DNA of 64,000 nt from Steromphala cineraria (Eukaryota; Mollusca; Gastropoda; Trochida; Trochidae): NCBI GenBank assembly GCA_916613615.1, contig OU744725.1, forward strand, positions 67,030,575-67,094,574, in the 5' to 3' direction. The notes below the pieces were generated by a model. That model made no database searches. It was not told the origin of the DNA and was given only the letters and a program-made list of their open reading frames with translations. Made by a program: the position numbers and the translations under genes. Within the stretch, counting starts at the first letter, position 1. Every line of letters begins with the position of its first letter. Positions 40,201 through 55,200 of the stretch are shown one piece after another.

Positions 40201-43200
40201 CTTGTCCACAGAGTCCGGATCAAGTGACGCACAGAGCTTGGTGACGGTGCCGCCAGCGGTTGAGAAAACTTGTTCTGACGGCACCGACGTCGCAGGGATA
40301 GCTTTGACAATTGCAGATATGTTTCCGCGTTCACCTTCCACCAAGAAAGAGGATTTTTCTTGGTGGAAACAGGCTTTTTAGCACAATACCACTTTATCTC
40401 TTCATCGATAGACTGGGGGACCACGACCTGACAGTCGCTTTCAAAAAAGGAGCCTAGTAGAAAGAACATGTCATCTTGAGATAATTTTGACCTCTTAGTG
40501 ACAGTGGGTTGATCATGGTCAATTTGATCCTTGTCATCTCCAGAGTCCCCAGAATCAACAGTTGCAATTTTGGTTTCATCTCCACCTCTAAGGTTGATTT
40601 CGTCATGAACCTGGGACCAGTCTTCAGAACTCAAAAATGGCAGCGATCTGTACCTTGGATCGATAAAGGTAGGCCTACACATCATAGGGAGAGAGTGACA
40701 TGCTTCTGCTGATCGAGCTGATGTGAAATCTCTTTTTCAAGTCACTTGCAACAAACGTCTTGAAAGTAGCAACTGCAATGGCGTCCACTTCTGTCACTTG
40801 CAGGTGATGAGTTGACAGGCTGTACACGATCGGGTACACTCCACTGACTGAGCACATGACCTTGTTGCCATATACAAGGGTTTGAGGACAGGGATCATAC
40901 CCTCAATGATCCTCCACTGGTCATCTGTCATGTCTATGACACGTGCATCACTTCGTGTGGTAACCCTGCTGTCATGCAATACAGCATAAACAGCAAGGCG
41001 TTGTTGCTTATATTAGCCTTTCGAACATGTCAAAAGTGGAGTTCCACCGTGTCGTACAATCTATCATAAGGCTATTTTCAGGCAAATTCATTTGCTTCTG
41101 TCTAATTTTAAGTTCGTTGTTGGCTACCACTGATCTGCGAAAATGTGCAACAAGTTTTTTCGCTGCGGCAATGGTCATTGAAATTGCAGTGTTCGAATCA
41201 AACGCACCCCTTATGGCCAACTGAAGGGTGTGACCAAAACACCGCACGTGGGGCCAGGTGAGATGTTGCACACATGAGACCATATTTGAAGCATTGTCTG
41301 TAACAATTGCCTGAATTGATTTACTTTCAATTTGAAACTGATCTGTTATTGATTTTATTTCAAGACTTGTGTTTTAACCTGTGTGGCATTCTCTAACGTG
41401 TTTAGTGGCGAGCACGCAGTTTTGATAGCGCCAGTCCGAGTCAATGAAATGTGCCGTCACAGTGATATAACCCTCAGTCGCTAAACTGGTCCAGTGGTCA
41501 CTGGTCAACGCTTTCCAGGTTGTCTCTAAGTATGTCCTTTAGACATTCAGCGTATTGATCGTAGGACAGGGACACATAGTTTGCAATAGTTTTGGTGCAG
41601 GGGACCTTGTAGGATGGATTTAATTCGTTGCAGAAATCTTTGAAACCACCCCCTTCTACAATACTCAATGGACGTAAGTCACGTGCACACGTAAGTGCGA
41701 GTTTTTGTGTGCATCTTTGGCACTTGTCAAGGGACATGGTTTTCGCCGTAAGCATTGAATTAATGGATGACTTACGCACTTTAGATATACTAACTGTCTT
41801 CACATTACAGGGCTTTTCAATGGATTTGAGGGTTGGTTGATTTTCGAAACAACAAGGCTTGCTTGCTTGTTGGAATATTTTCAGAAGCTTTTTTATGGAA
41901 AGGTCAGCAAGCCTGGCTGGCATGTGTGATTTTAAGTAATCTAATTGTCCTCATATTTCAGGGCCTGTCAAATATTTAGGAAAGATGGTAAATTTCAAAA
42001 CACAATCCCTGCTTGCTTGAAACGACTAAAACATATTTTGAACACTGGATGCAAAAAAGGCACTCACCATGACTGAACCGTAGGGAATGCCGTACGCTAG
42101 CGGGTTGATCCTCATCCTGACAAACAGGTATGTGTAGCTCAACCACTTGACGGCTTCCTCGATGTTAGTCACTGTACCGAGGGAAACCTATAAGAGAAAG
42201 ACCTCAAACAGTAATCTAATAAACTTTATAATGAATTTATACAACATTTTCATTAATAAGAACCAGAGCAACCTGTAAGAGAAGGGCCTCATACATTAAT
42301 CTAATAAGCTTTATAGTAATGTTATACACCATTTTCTATGTAAGAATATCAATCAAACAAACGTCAAAAACTTAAGCAAAAATGGAAATGATCAGCATTA
42401 AAAACTCGCAACAATTTGCTGAGTTTGTAATAAGATGGGACTGAAAAAATATCTTAACCTTAAAGATGGTCATGGCTCGTAATAAAACACTGGAAAGCGA
42501 AAATTAATTAGGTCACAGTGAGTCGGGAATCTCAATCAGCGTCATCCCTACTCAGCGCTGTTTGCTTTGCGCAACTCGCCACTACTTGCCGTACAAGCGC
42601 GATATGTTCAACCGTGTGCGAGTTTCTAAACTAGCGTTGTTTTCATACTTTGCATAATGTTTTACTTAAAACTGTGCAACATTCAGTACTATTTCTTATG
42701 AATATGTTGTCCAAAACAATGCATTTGAGCATATCGGTACAATATTGGAAGTGTTCAATTATAAAAAAAAATTCCGGACAATGAAACCTTCATTCGATTT
42801 TTTAGTTTATTTGGTTTATTAAGCTAGACATTCTGTCGGCGAAGGAAATAACATTTAATTGGCGGCAATTGCCTTGTACAAATGTATTGTCATCTCAACC
42901 AGACACGATGGCGCCATCAAACAGCGACCCGGCAGTTTTATGACTTGTTACGACACGTACATACCTAGAGTCACTGGACATCAATGAACTGACACCTCAC
43001 ACCTGTTATCCTGTAATATCCGTCTTCATAATACACAACTTCGAATAGCAGATGTCCGGATGTCTTCAGGGTACTTTTTAAAGAATATATCATTTGTGAT
43101 TTCAGGCTGTTCAATTTATCACACAAATTTAAAACGATATTTTTAAACCCCTTATCTTTCATACATGTACTTATCAGTTGTCTAGGCAGTTATTATGAGC

Positions 43201-46200
43201 AACATTTTTTTCAAAGTGATTGGTTAAACATTATTTTATTTCAAACAATAAAACAAAAAATGGCGAACGGGATTATTAGGCTTTTTTATTGTCGCTCATA
43301 TACACGATTCATAAACTGGACACAAAGACAAGAAAGTGTGAAGCTTCAGAAACAATTGTAAATGTTAACATGTAGGTATGTAATATGTTTTGAAATGTTA
43401 ATTGCTGGGTATGCCTCATATCGAAGCTGGCTTCTTATATTAAAAAAAGAGGAATTTATATAAATAATCAAGAATGCCTCCATGATAGACAGGAGGGGGC
43501 CTACTGTTTGTGTACAATTTCCTTTTCAAAAACTTGCCATAAGAGGATTCGTCAATACTTTACCGCTGTTAATTAATTCAGACATCAATTGAGATTGTAT
43601 TAAAATAATATATCTACAAAAAATTATATTTAGAGAATACGAAAATCTCAAGCTTTGTTTCACAGAGTGAGTTTAATGGCGGTTTGTCAATACTCCAGCC
43701 ATAATCAAAACTTACAATGTCTTGTCAATCGCCACCGTTTGGATATTAGAATTAAAAAACACTTACGAAACTAAACAGTTGTATATGTCATACTAGTATA
43801 TGTTGAAAAGTACTACTTAGACACAACGTTGTTGCAGTTGTGGACGAAATCGTCCGACTAAAAATGTTTCATTCTCTATGTTTATCCCCTAGAAAATATT
43901 TAATTAAATGCAGCCTGACTATTGAGAATTTAGCTTATTGCGTTACGGAGAGCCTTTGAATATGCTAAAGGATAAATCAAACGATATTACTTTCGTTAGA
44001 ATTGCTTACGATATCGAGGTAAAAAATATATCTTTAAGGGTGCGATCATGCTCGAAATCATCATGTAAACCAGGTGACTTCATCCTTTAGCGCGTCAAAA
44101 GCGAGAGAAAAGGAGTCCTTGGTTTACAGGATGGCTCGAACCGGGCTGGACCCAGTTTGTGTCACGTGAGCCCGACACGCAACTAAAAATAGTACATAAC
44201 GCGCTCATTACCCTGGTTGAGTAGTGTTGACAGCGAGCCGAAATTGGACCAGCCGTGACTTCCTTTAATTTATGAATAATATTTTTAGTAATAGTAAAAA
44301 ATATTTGTACATATATAGAAACAGGCCTAGGGTCATCTCTGAAGGCTGGTCACAAAGAAATGTTATAGATGCCCATGAGATACGCCAAAGTTGAATTGAA
44401 TTCTATGCAAGCTGGGCCTTGTTGCTTATTAACATAGATGCCTTGCTAATGGCATAAGGGAGACAACTCTGTAATTTGGTCAAGACTTCTCACATCAAGT
44501 ACAGTAGCATTCGTAGATAAGAGTGACATGTCACAGAGGACCAATGTATGCCTCCTGCAATAAGCTTGCCTACAGTAATTTTATCTTATGTTGTTCTGTC
44601 ATCAATTAAAGAGGCAGTAGCTAATTTTTTAGAAAAATACAAAGAACTCACTAAATGCGGCACTCCCTCGGTATTATTTGTCATATTTCTTTGACTACTT
44701 AACTATACACCTGGAAAAAAGTATTGCAACACAAAGTTTTTTGGACATAAAAATCTTTCTAAAAAGAAAAAGACAACGCCACATTGTGATATTGGAAAGA
44801 AAGATCATTTAGCAGTGTAAGACGAAAACACTTACTCAAATAACGTTTTACTGAATTTGGAAACTGTTTATTGGGCAAATTTGGACAGTATTAATGATAA
44901 TGGCTTAGTGTTTAATCAACAAAGTTTATTTGAAAAAATCACAAATTTATGCGCAGATGGTAAAGTTGCAGGCTTTATCTCAATTTTTCCTTTAAAATAA
45001 ACTGAAATTTCAATGTCTCACTAACTTCTTGTGATGCTTGATAAAAGATATTTTGGTGTCTGAATGTCAACTTGGTGTCAAGAATGTTGTTAACAATAAA
45101 TGAATTCTAAATGCAGTACACTCACATTTTTCTTCTTATATTCATAATTGTGCTTGTTGCAGAGTTTTTAATTTAGTCGAGAAATAAGCAATTGCTAGGT
45201 CTTGATTGATCAATTTGTCCTAACATTCTCCTCACATACATTTCAATTTACAAAACAGGGTGTTGCAATACTTATTTCCAGGTGTATATTTAAATATAAA
45301 AGGAATAAATTCATGTTGCGATTTTAACGTTTAATTTTGGAATTTTCCATGTGTTTCCTTGCAGTACGTCAGTTTTGATTGGTAGGCCTGTCTTACCTCG
45401 GCGTTGAGATTGTCTGTGAGACTGTTGATAAACTGGCTCTCGATGGGGTTCTGTCTTGTCATCAGGGACAAGTAGTGGCTCAACTTGTCGTGGGTTGTGA
45501 TGATGGTGCCCATACCGAACTTGTCAAACTGCGGTCGCCCAGCTCGACCAAAGATCTGCATCACGTCTAGGATACCCAGGTCCACAAAGGCTCCCCTCTT
45601 GGCGTCGTACAGTTGGGTGCCCTGGTTCACACATGGCAAAATTTGAACATAGTCAATGAAATTTGAAAGAAGTTTTGTAGTCTTATCTCATTATTTGGAG
45701 GAGATGTAACAGCATTCCTAAGCAATATATGACCTGTCATTAAGAAGGCAGGTTGGAAGTTTCAATGTACACTTACTCTGATGATAACTGGGTGAGCCGG
45801 CAGGTTGACAACCAAAGCTAGAGTTGCAATGCACACCAAAAGTTTGACAACCGATGTTGAATAGAGGATACTAAACAAGCTTTATTACTTGTCGCCATAG
45901 ACAAAGCATAATTGGTGTGTAATACTACTGTATAATTTGTTTACACTGAAGTATATTACACGAGCAAGTAATATAACTTGATAACTGACCTTGATGATAA
46001 CTGCGTGAGCAGGCAGATTGACACCCCAAGCGAGAGTTGCAGTGCACACCAGGACCTTGATGAGTCCGTCAGAGAAGTATCTCTCCACCAGGTTCCTGTC
46101 CTGACGCAGCATACCAGCGTGATGCATACTGAACCCGTCCGGGAACAGATCCTTCAGCTGCTTGTTCCGAGATCGCATCGTCTGAAGGAATATGGTTAAA

Positions 46201-49200
46201 TTCATAGCTCAGATATTACTGATTTATGATCCAAACTTTTTCATGACAAATTCTAAACAAATGTAATCAGTATCTTTGAGATATTTGCCTTGTGACCAGA
46301 ACTTTTGTGAATAATTAAGAAAACAATTACAATGTTGAGACCTAATATTAAATCTCAACATGAAACATTTCACTTTTTTAAAACTTTTTTAAAGATCAAT
46401 GTGACCTTGAAATACCAATGCCAAATATTCAAATTATGTGTCAATGGTCGAGCTCAAAATTAATATGTGAAACAGCCAAGATTCAGCCTTTTGCTGATTT
46501 CAAGACTTTCACTTACATTTTTCTGTGCTTCTCCATACTTCCTATCCTGATCCGGAAGAAACAGCAGAGAATGGCCGCGGTTCTTGGCAAAGTCTCGAAG
46601 CATCATGGCTGTCCGAACAGTTTCATTTCTAGCATGTACAAACACCATCACCTGAAAAAATCAAGTCATAAGTTGAGATCATTAATAAATTTATTTACGT
46701 GAATGCTTAGTTGTCCTAATCTTAGAGACTTAAAAAATATGTTTTACCATTACCTTGATTAAACTTTGCATCAGTTCCAATCAGAAGAAATATGAATTGT
46801 AAACAAATATCTATCACATGTCCTAAGGAAGATAACATGGAATGGCAAATGCGTGACACTTGAAAAAATTCCTCTTTTTTTGGCCTTGGTAATTATTGCT
46901 GTCCAAGGTAAATAAATCATTTATTTACACTTCCTCATAAATGCAGAGATTTTGAATGTACGATAGATCACTTGTCAAGCACCTTGTATCAGCTCGTTGT
47001 CAAAGGAACCCTCGGCAAGAAAAGCAAAAAGCTTTCAATTCAGGATGATATTCTAGCTTCGGACTGCTACAGGATGTGAAATGAAAAACCTATAAAATAC
47101 TATCTATGGATCAAGCTCACTTGAAGGCAGTTATTGTTTATCACTAATATTGTGATGTACCTGGTATCCGTTCTTGACCTGCTCGTGCACCTTGTCGTAA
47201 CACACGTTGTTGGTCTCCATCATCTGTTGTACTCGGTTGGTTGGTTTGATACCTGGCAACAGATCCACAACTAATTGACAACCTGTGTACTCTTCATAAT
47301 CAACCAAGTTTAGGGAATTAGGGTAGGGGCGGCGCTAACCTACACTATAGAGTATGGAAAAGCTTTTAAGAGACATAGCTGCGGATCAAATGAATGATTC
47401 CCAACGGTACAAAGGAATTTATAAGCTAAAGGGGTGGGGGTTTGGGGGGGGGGGGGGGGGGGGGGGGAGGAATGCCGTAAGACCCGTAGCAAGTGGGGGG
47501 GGGCATGCCCCAATATTTCTAGGGGGAAAATTGTTTGGAAAAGAAATTTACAGACTATCAAAATTCCAGCCCCCCGAATTTGGAATTCAGCCCCATACAA
47601 CCTCACAATCCATAAAATGAGCACGTAGAACACATGTAAAACCTTGATATGAGACCTACAACAAAGGTTAAACCCCCTTTCGAAATCTCAGCCCCCCCAC
47701 TGAGCGAGGAAAAGTATTTTTTGAAAAGTCTCTGCCCTTAGGAAACAACCCCCCCCCCCCCCCCCCTAGCAGAGAATTTCAAAATGTTTCAGTAGATACT
47801 CGTCAAAAATACAGATAATTCAGAGATTATTGATATGTTTCATCAAATACAAATCTTTTACAAACCAATAAACTTCTGTCCAAGAGGAACTGGTCTAAAT
47901 CTGCCATCAAAAAAGAAGAGGCCGAGGTAGGGGTTGACGTTTAGGAAGCGGGCCACATCAATGTAGTTGGGCAGAGTGGCGGACAACCCAACAATTCGGA
48001 TCATGCTTTGGGAACTCTCAACCTGGAAGGAATGAAAGCAGAGGTCAACCTTTTTTTTGCAACAATCTTGATATTTGAAGGCCGACTGATAAACAAAAAA
48101 CCTTTTTTTCAAAAAATGCTTAACAATTTGATGGTAAAAAAGAAGGTAAAAAATATTTTGGATCCTTTCCTTACAGGGGCCTTGTTGATGTTTCTCTGAA
48201 TTATTTTGAGACATGGAAGTTATGACTTATTAAGCTTAACCAATGAACATGATTAATTAAATGAGAAAACAACAAACAAACGACTTTCTTAAATGATGCC
48301 CCATCAATTATTTTTATGTAGACAAGAGACGTTTCATCAGAATTTCTGCCACAGACAATTTCCAATATGATTATTTGCTAAATCGAGTGGAAGGACTTTG
48401 TCCTACCTGTCTGATTGTCCGAGCAACGAGACTCTCGATAACTGGACCACGATCATCATGTAGTAGATGGACCTCGTCAATAATGAGGAGCTTGACCAGC
48501 TGAGCGAGGGCTACGTCCCCGGTACTCTTCCTGGTGACCACATCCCACTTCTCAGGGGTCGTCACCAGCATCTAGCGGCAGACAGAGGTCAAATGAGATG
48601 TGCTCGAGAAAAAAACTAGTTATGGCAATTATTCAGCTACAGCATCTTGGGGCAAACAGAGGTCTCATTAGAATATGCTAGAGCAAGAAAACTGTTATTG
48701 GTTATTTATTCAAAATACTTAAAACATAAAACAAAATTTCAAATTACGAGACAGATAAAAAATGACTGACTTGTGTTTTAAAGATCTCTGCCCTTTCAAG
48801 TTTTTAACGTTAGTGTGTTAGGCTTCTGAGTACAATCTACCCAAAAAATAATTTGGGTTGTTTGAACTGTGAAAGAAAGTTCAATTACTCTCTGTCTGCT
48901 TACATAGACTAGAAATAACTTAATCGAAGCATATTGTACTAATCTGTATCAAGTAAGTTTTCTATCTGTAATAAAAATATTTCTGGGGGGTGGGGGGGGG
49001 GGGGGGGGGAGGGAGTTTTCTATCAACATGTTCCACTGGAAATATGACTGAACAGAACATTTACGGAACTCTTATGAACATTAACTAAGCAAAAATGTTC
49101 TACAACAAAAAATAAATCCAAGACGGCCGACCTGTGTTTTGAGGATCTCCGCCTTTGTGAGAGACATGTCTCCAGTCAGCTCCCTCACTGTGATACCCAG

Positions 49201-52200
49201 TGGCTCCAGACGACCCCCGAAGTTCCGCACCATCTCAGCTGCCAGCGCTTTCATGGGGGCCACATACACTATCTGAAACATGTCATACAAGAAACACTGA
49301 ATACTGAACAAATCCTTATTTCACAAAGACCAAATAGAGCCAATAGCCCCATTGAGCCACAGTCGCAACATTGAGCTACAATCACATTTATGTAAGGCAT
49401 CTTTGTGAGTGTCTGCCCTTATCTTACCAACAGAAAATGTTAACTACATTGGTCAATACATTTATTGCAATTTTATTCTGGATTAAAGTCAAATATAGAA
49501 AAAAATACAAGGATGAAACTCTTATACTACAGTTAAATGTGGCACAAGAAAGGTCAGGGAATAAATACAAAAGATTTTTTAAAAATCAACTGTAGTTAAA
49601 ACATTGAATACATACATTAAACCTAATGATCACTTGATTTCAATCTAAATCCCAATGTAAAAACATATAGCAACTCTGAAGCTCAAATTCACGAGGAAGA
49701 AAATAATAAAATCTATTCAAGTTAACAAGTTTGCTTCATGACATTTATTCCAGCTAAGTTTGTCAAAACCAAAACTTCTCTTTTGTCAAGTTTTCTCAGA
49801 TAATTTTATTCCTGCGCAGGCTTATTTTCTGTTATCAAACACCTGCATATCTTTGCTTATACAGCTAGTGTTCAACAGATAAGAGATACTCAATGACAAT
49901 AAACTAAAATGAAAATGACAATAAACTAAAATGAAAATGACAATAAACTAAAATGAGAAACTCCACAAGCCCCACCTTGAACTCATCCTTCTTGATGACG
50001 CCCTGGGAGAGATGCTGCTTTATCTCATGGAGGATAGTCAACATGGCGATGTTGGTTTTACCGGCGCCGGTCGGGGCACAGATCAACAGATTCTCATTGG
50101 TTCTGTACGCTGCCTCAAACACCACTGATTGGATACGATTCAGACTCTTCATGCCTCGGAATGCCAGTTGGCCGATCTGAAAATATTGACAATACATAAA
50201 TGATTGATAATCTTTAAAAAAAATGATACATGTCCTAAACTCGGGGAAAGCAAGATTTACTAGAAATGTATTACATGCAACATGTCCCTCAGACTACCTT
50301 ACACAGAAAAACTCCAATCACGAGATCCTTATTTATCATCACTGTGATGAATAAGACTTGAAAATCAGTAAAGAAGAAAGATTTAGTTAACAAATATATT
50401 TCATACCATCTTACATAACTTGATGATTGAAAATCAATGAAAATTCATTGAACATAAGCATTTAAGAATAGTTGTTTGAATCTTTGAAGCAAACATGAAT
50501 CACAGATACATGTCCAATTTTAAAAAGTTAGTATTGATAATTTCTTTACATTTCAGCCATTGAAAATATAATAAATTGAAAATAATAAATGCAAAAATAA
50601 AAAACATATATAATGACAATTTGAGGATATAAAAATCATACTAAATAAGATAAGAAAAATCAAAACAATTGATTATACAAATTACATAAAGAACAATGGC
50701 AATTGGGTTTGTGTAAAACAGCAGAAATTTATGGAAAAAGTGGACGGTTATCAATGAATAAAACCAGTTTGGAACAACCAAAAACAGTAGAAATCAGCTT
50801 CTCAGTTGAAAATTGTCACCCTAAAAGAAAGTTTACCTCGTCCAGATCTGCGATGGGTACAAGTTTGTTGCCAACACTGATGGGTCCTGCATCGGTGGGA
50901 GGGATGGACACTTCTTCGTATTCCTTGAAGTCATTTCGTGAGAATCCTTGAGGCAAAACCATCTAAAACAGCAAAATGATGTATGTGTTTAAAACTCATT
51001 ATTGATGTATGAATGATGGATTAGTGGTTTGTACAATATGATTATTGGAATAATCTTGTGGAAATTTGTTACATTTCAATCATGAAAAAAGACTAGTTAG
51101 TATTGATAAGAATATAATGAGGATATTATTATCACACTATTTCCAGGTACTAGTACCTGCTTAAAGCGCTCCTACATCATTACCCTTACGGAATTGTTCT
51201 TTCAAAGCTGCAATAAAGCGCTAAGCGCGACCAGTTTGGTGAACTGAGTGCAACGTGGATGAAGTGCCTTGCCAAGGGACTCAACACAGACTGAGACCCA
51301 GGTCACAAATATTTTGTGTGTCCACCCCAGCTTTTGGCTAAGAGGACAGCTTATAACCACCAGTGTGCTCCACATTATAGTCAAAAATTGTGATCTTATA
51401 TTTACCTTTTTCTCTGTTTAAGGTAATGAGCAAATATGTTGTACATAGGACTACTCTCATCCAATGAAATCTAAGCATCTGATTTGGTTCATTATAAGAT
51501 GTTACCTTACTGCCTCCCACGTAGGCGGACGATTGACGAGCTTCTTCATACATGTCGAACACGAAGGGGTACTTTTCTCTCTGGTGTACACTGCCCCGGA
51601 GTGAGCTGGACAACACTGGTCGGTTAGCTGCCACCCTCAACGCTGCCTCTCTGTAAACATTGTACACCAATATTACAATTTACAAGATAAAGATGATAAT
51701 TTAGTAATTACAGAAATTTTCCTTTCTGCTTAGGTATTATTTCTGGTTGCATATTGATAATTACTATGAAAAAGATTTGCCAATATAGATAACAACAAAA
51801 CTCTAATTATCAAATTCTTAAATATAAAGCCTCAGAAAGAGAGACAAGATTTCCAATAGGAATAGAAAATATGTGATTGAAATTCTAAAATGAATATACA
51901 ACTTTCAGCAATGAATTCATAGAAGAGGGCGTAAGGTTTAACTTTGAAAACTTTGATGGTGAGGAAAGTTCATCCTTATGACTCTCCGAATACAGCAACA
52001 AACCTCTGAGTCCTGGGTTTGGCGGATTTTAGAGAAAATGGTTTCTTCGTGTGATTGAAATTAAAAATGATTAATCAACTTAAACCAATGAATTCATAGA
52101 TGACATCATATTGTAAAAATTTAAGACCTTTGATAGTGAGATAAGCCAGTTTATCCTCATGACTCTCCAAATCAAGTATCCCACAAACCTCTGAGCCCTG

Positions 52201-55200
52201 AGTTCGGCGGGGTAAAGAGAAAATTGTTTCTTGATGTGATTGATATTAAAAATGATCTAAAAACTTAAACCAATGAATTCATAGATGACATCATATTGTA
52301 AAACTTTAAGACCTTTGATAGTGAGATAAGCCAGTTTCATCATGTCTCTCCAAATCAAGTATACCGTACAAACCTCTGAGTCCTGAGTTTGACAGGGTAA
52401 AGAGAAAATTGTTTCTTCGTGTGATTGAAATTAAAAAATGATTAAACTTTTAACAATGAACTCATAGACAACAGCATATTGCTAAACTTTAAGACCTTTG
52501 ATAGTGAGATAAGCCAGCTTATCCTTCTGTCTCTTCAGCTCAAGTATACTATATGAACCTCTGAGTTCGGCTTGGTTGAGGGAGAAAGGTTTCTTTGTGT
52601 GATTGAAATTAAAAAATGATATCCAACATTCGCATATTGTTAAACTTTAAAACCTTTGTTGGTGAGATAAGCCAGTTTATCTTTAGTCTCTTCAACTCAA
52701 GTAAAACACAACAAACCTCTGAGCCCTGAGTTCGGCGGGGTCGAGAGAGAATGTTTTTTTCGTGTCCTCCTCCCCTCTCCGTGCGTCCCTCTTGGACAGC
52801 TTCTTCTCCTCCTTACGGATCTGCTTCATCAGCTGTTTCTCCTCTTCCGACTGTCCGTTTGAAAGATTTATTTGGTGAGCAAGAGAGAGAGAGTTTATAT
52901 CAGTCAAAGGGCCACAGACTCATTATACATGAGATTGAAGGGATGTCACGATACACCGATGCATCGTCGTGGTACAGTTCACGATACAATACATGATACA
53001 GTCAACTGTATCGTGATACAAATTTTAGTGAATAACGCTCATTTTTGGGTGAATATCGTTGTGTGTTTGTGTGAATATCGAATCAAGAAATCCAGAGTTA
53101 GTTAAATTCATTGTTAAGATAGATTTAATATAGCATTAAATGACTTTTCATGAAGAAGTTGTCTTTTTATGCTGGTTTCTCAAATAAGCCTCTTTAGGAA
53201 TATTAAATTAAGATCCCTGAATTTTTATCTCACCGTAATAATGTCGCATTTAGTGTAGCGCGATATGTATCGAATTGTGACCTCAGTATTGTGATACGTA
53301 TCGTATCCCAAGGTACCTGTATCGTGACATCCCTATCAGATTTTACACATATTGTAAACATACATGAGCACCATGGTACAAAACATATACATCACTGTTA
53401 GTTGGTTGTGGTTACACTGTTAAGAAATCTATTGATTTGTTTAAATGCAAAAAAATATGCTTTTTGCGAGGGAATTTATAACAAGTATTCTGTGATGCAA
53501 ATATTTGGGCTAGATTTGATTCCAATGGATATAAATGATAATATATAGGTAGAATATACCATCTCGATTTCTGTTAAAAAGGGCATTCTAAACAGAAGTG
53601 ATACTCATTTTCGAGTTAGTGAGTAAAAAATATGGGTATTTTTCCTCATTTCAATATTGCAATAAATTGCGAAAAAAAGGGTATTGCGATACTGCAGATA
53701 TATATTGCAATATATTTATATTTTTGAAATTAAGATTCTGTATGCTCTCATGACTAATTAAGAGTATTTCTAAAGGTAGATTGTCCATCTACTGATTAGG
53801 AAATGATCCACATTTGCACTATGTTCAAAAGAAAAGTTAACACCTGTGTTCTCATACCTGTATTGTAACTTGACATCCATATGTAGGCCTTTCTGTTTCT
53901 TTCTTTCCTGTAAATCAAACAACAAAATATGAAATTTACATAATCAAAATGTAAAACTTGCCACAACAGGACAGGTGTTTCATCATACATGTCTTGACAT
54001 TGATGATTGACAGGGTTCTATAGAAAGATTTATGGCCATAGCAAATTCTGTGTTGTCATTGTTTACACTTTAGGTTTCAAAACCCTATTTTATCCCTTTT
54101 ATTTTGTATTTGAATAAAATAAACATAACAAGAAATGAGCCAAGTTCAATTGCAATAGCCAGTTCCAGTGATATGTAATACAAATATTTTCTAAAATCTG
54201 AGACTACATATATAGGGAATTGTATTTAACAGTCATTTCTGATTGAAAGTGTTCTGTGCACATGTGCTAATATGGAAAATATGATGATGCTCATGTTCCA
54301 CAATATGACTAAGGCTTGGAATCCATGTGACATAGACACTCAACAAAATAGCAGCAGTAGATTTCATGGAAGGAAATTTCTGATATACATCACATAGTGT
54401 GTGATCTCCCTAAAAGAGTGTCTCATGGTCTATCACATGTATAATGAAGACCAAAAAGGGTGATTCCCGTGAGAAGAAAACATTGCAGCTAAATTTCAGA
54501 CAAGATTCTCATGTAGAAACTGACATTAAGCGTCTTGTTATGCTTCATGTAACATTTTCAGCACACTAATATGTACACATGGAATTCCAGCTTGATCTAA
54601 ACCAAATCACTATTACTGTTATTAACAAAGACTGACTCTGAGCCTGTGCCTGTGCGATGGCCGCCCTGTTAGAGTCAGCAACCAGGGTCTTCATCATACG
54701 GTTCCTGTTTGACAGCAAACTCTGGATCAACTCAAACCGGTCAAACCCTAGCAGGTCAAACAGCTGAAACCAAGAATGCATATGCAATGTAGTATTAGTC
54801 ATTCACAAATTTATGATTTTTTTCATAACTATTTCCTGTCCATACCCTAGATGACTAGAACTTTTTCTTCAATAATATCAATGGGAGTAAGAGATTGAAG
54901 ATTAAGATGAAACTTCACTAAGATATCTTTAGATCAAACTGAATCAATGTCAGGAATTTAAAAAATAATACAGCACCCATGTAACCAATATTTTATTTGA
55001 GGCACCTGGCAGTTATTTTAAATAACATACATACCAGTATATATGTATAGCTTACAATGATTTAATGAGAAGAATTGATAAAACCTGTCAATCCTAAACC
55101 TTCTTTTGGATATAGAAGAATGTTGATTGCAGCCAAATTCTAAGAATCGTAACATAAAACTGAGGAGGGCTGTGTATGTTTGAGTGATGTTGATATTGCC

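Larger units (their letters stand above)
42353..45396. other. Most of ASCC3 intron 15
   Basis: Apart from the TA-flanked MITE at 44706-45286 I see no gene or clear repeat. 42440-44700 is unannotated intronic sequence with several CpG-containing stretches of no recognisable kind. Confidence 0.5.
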
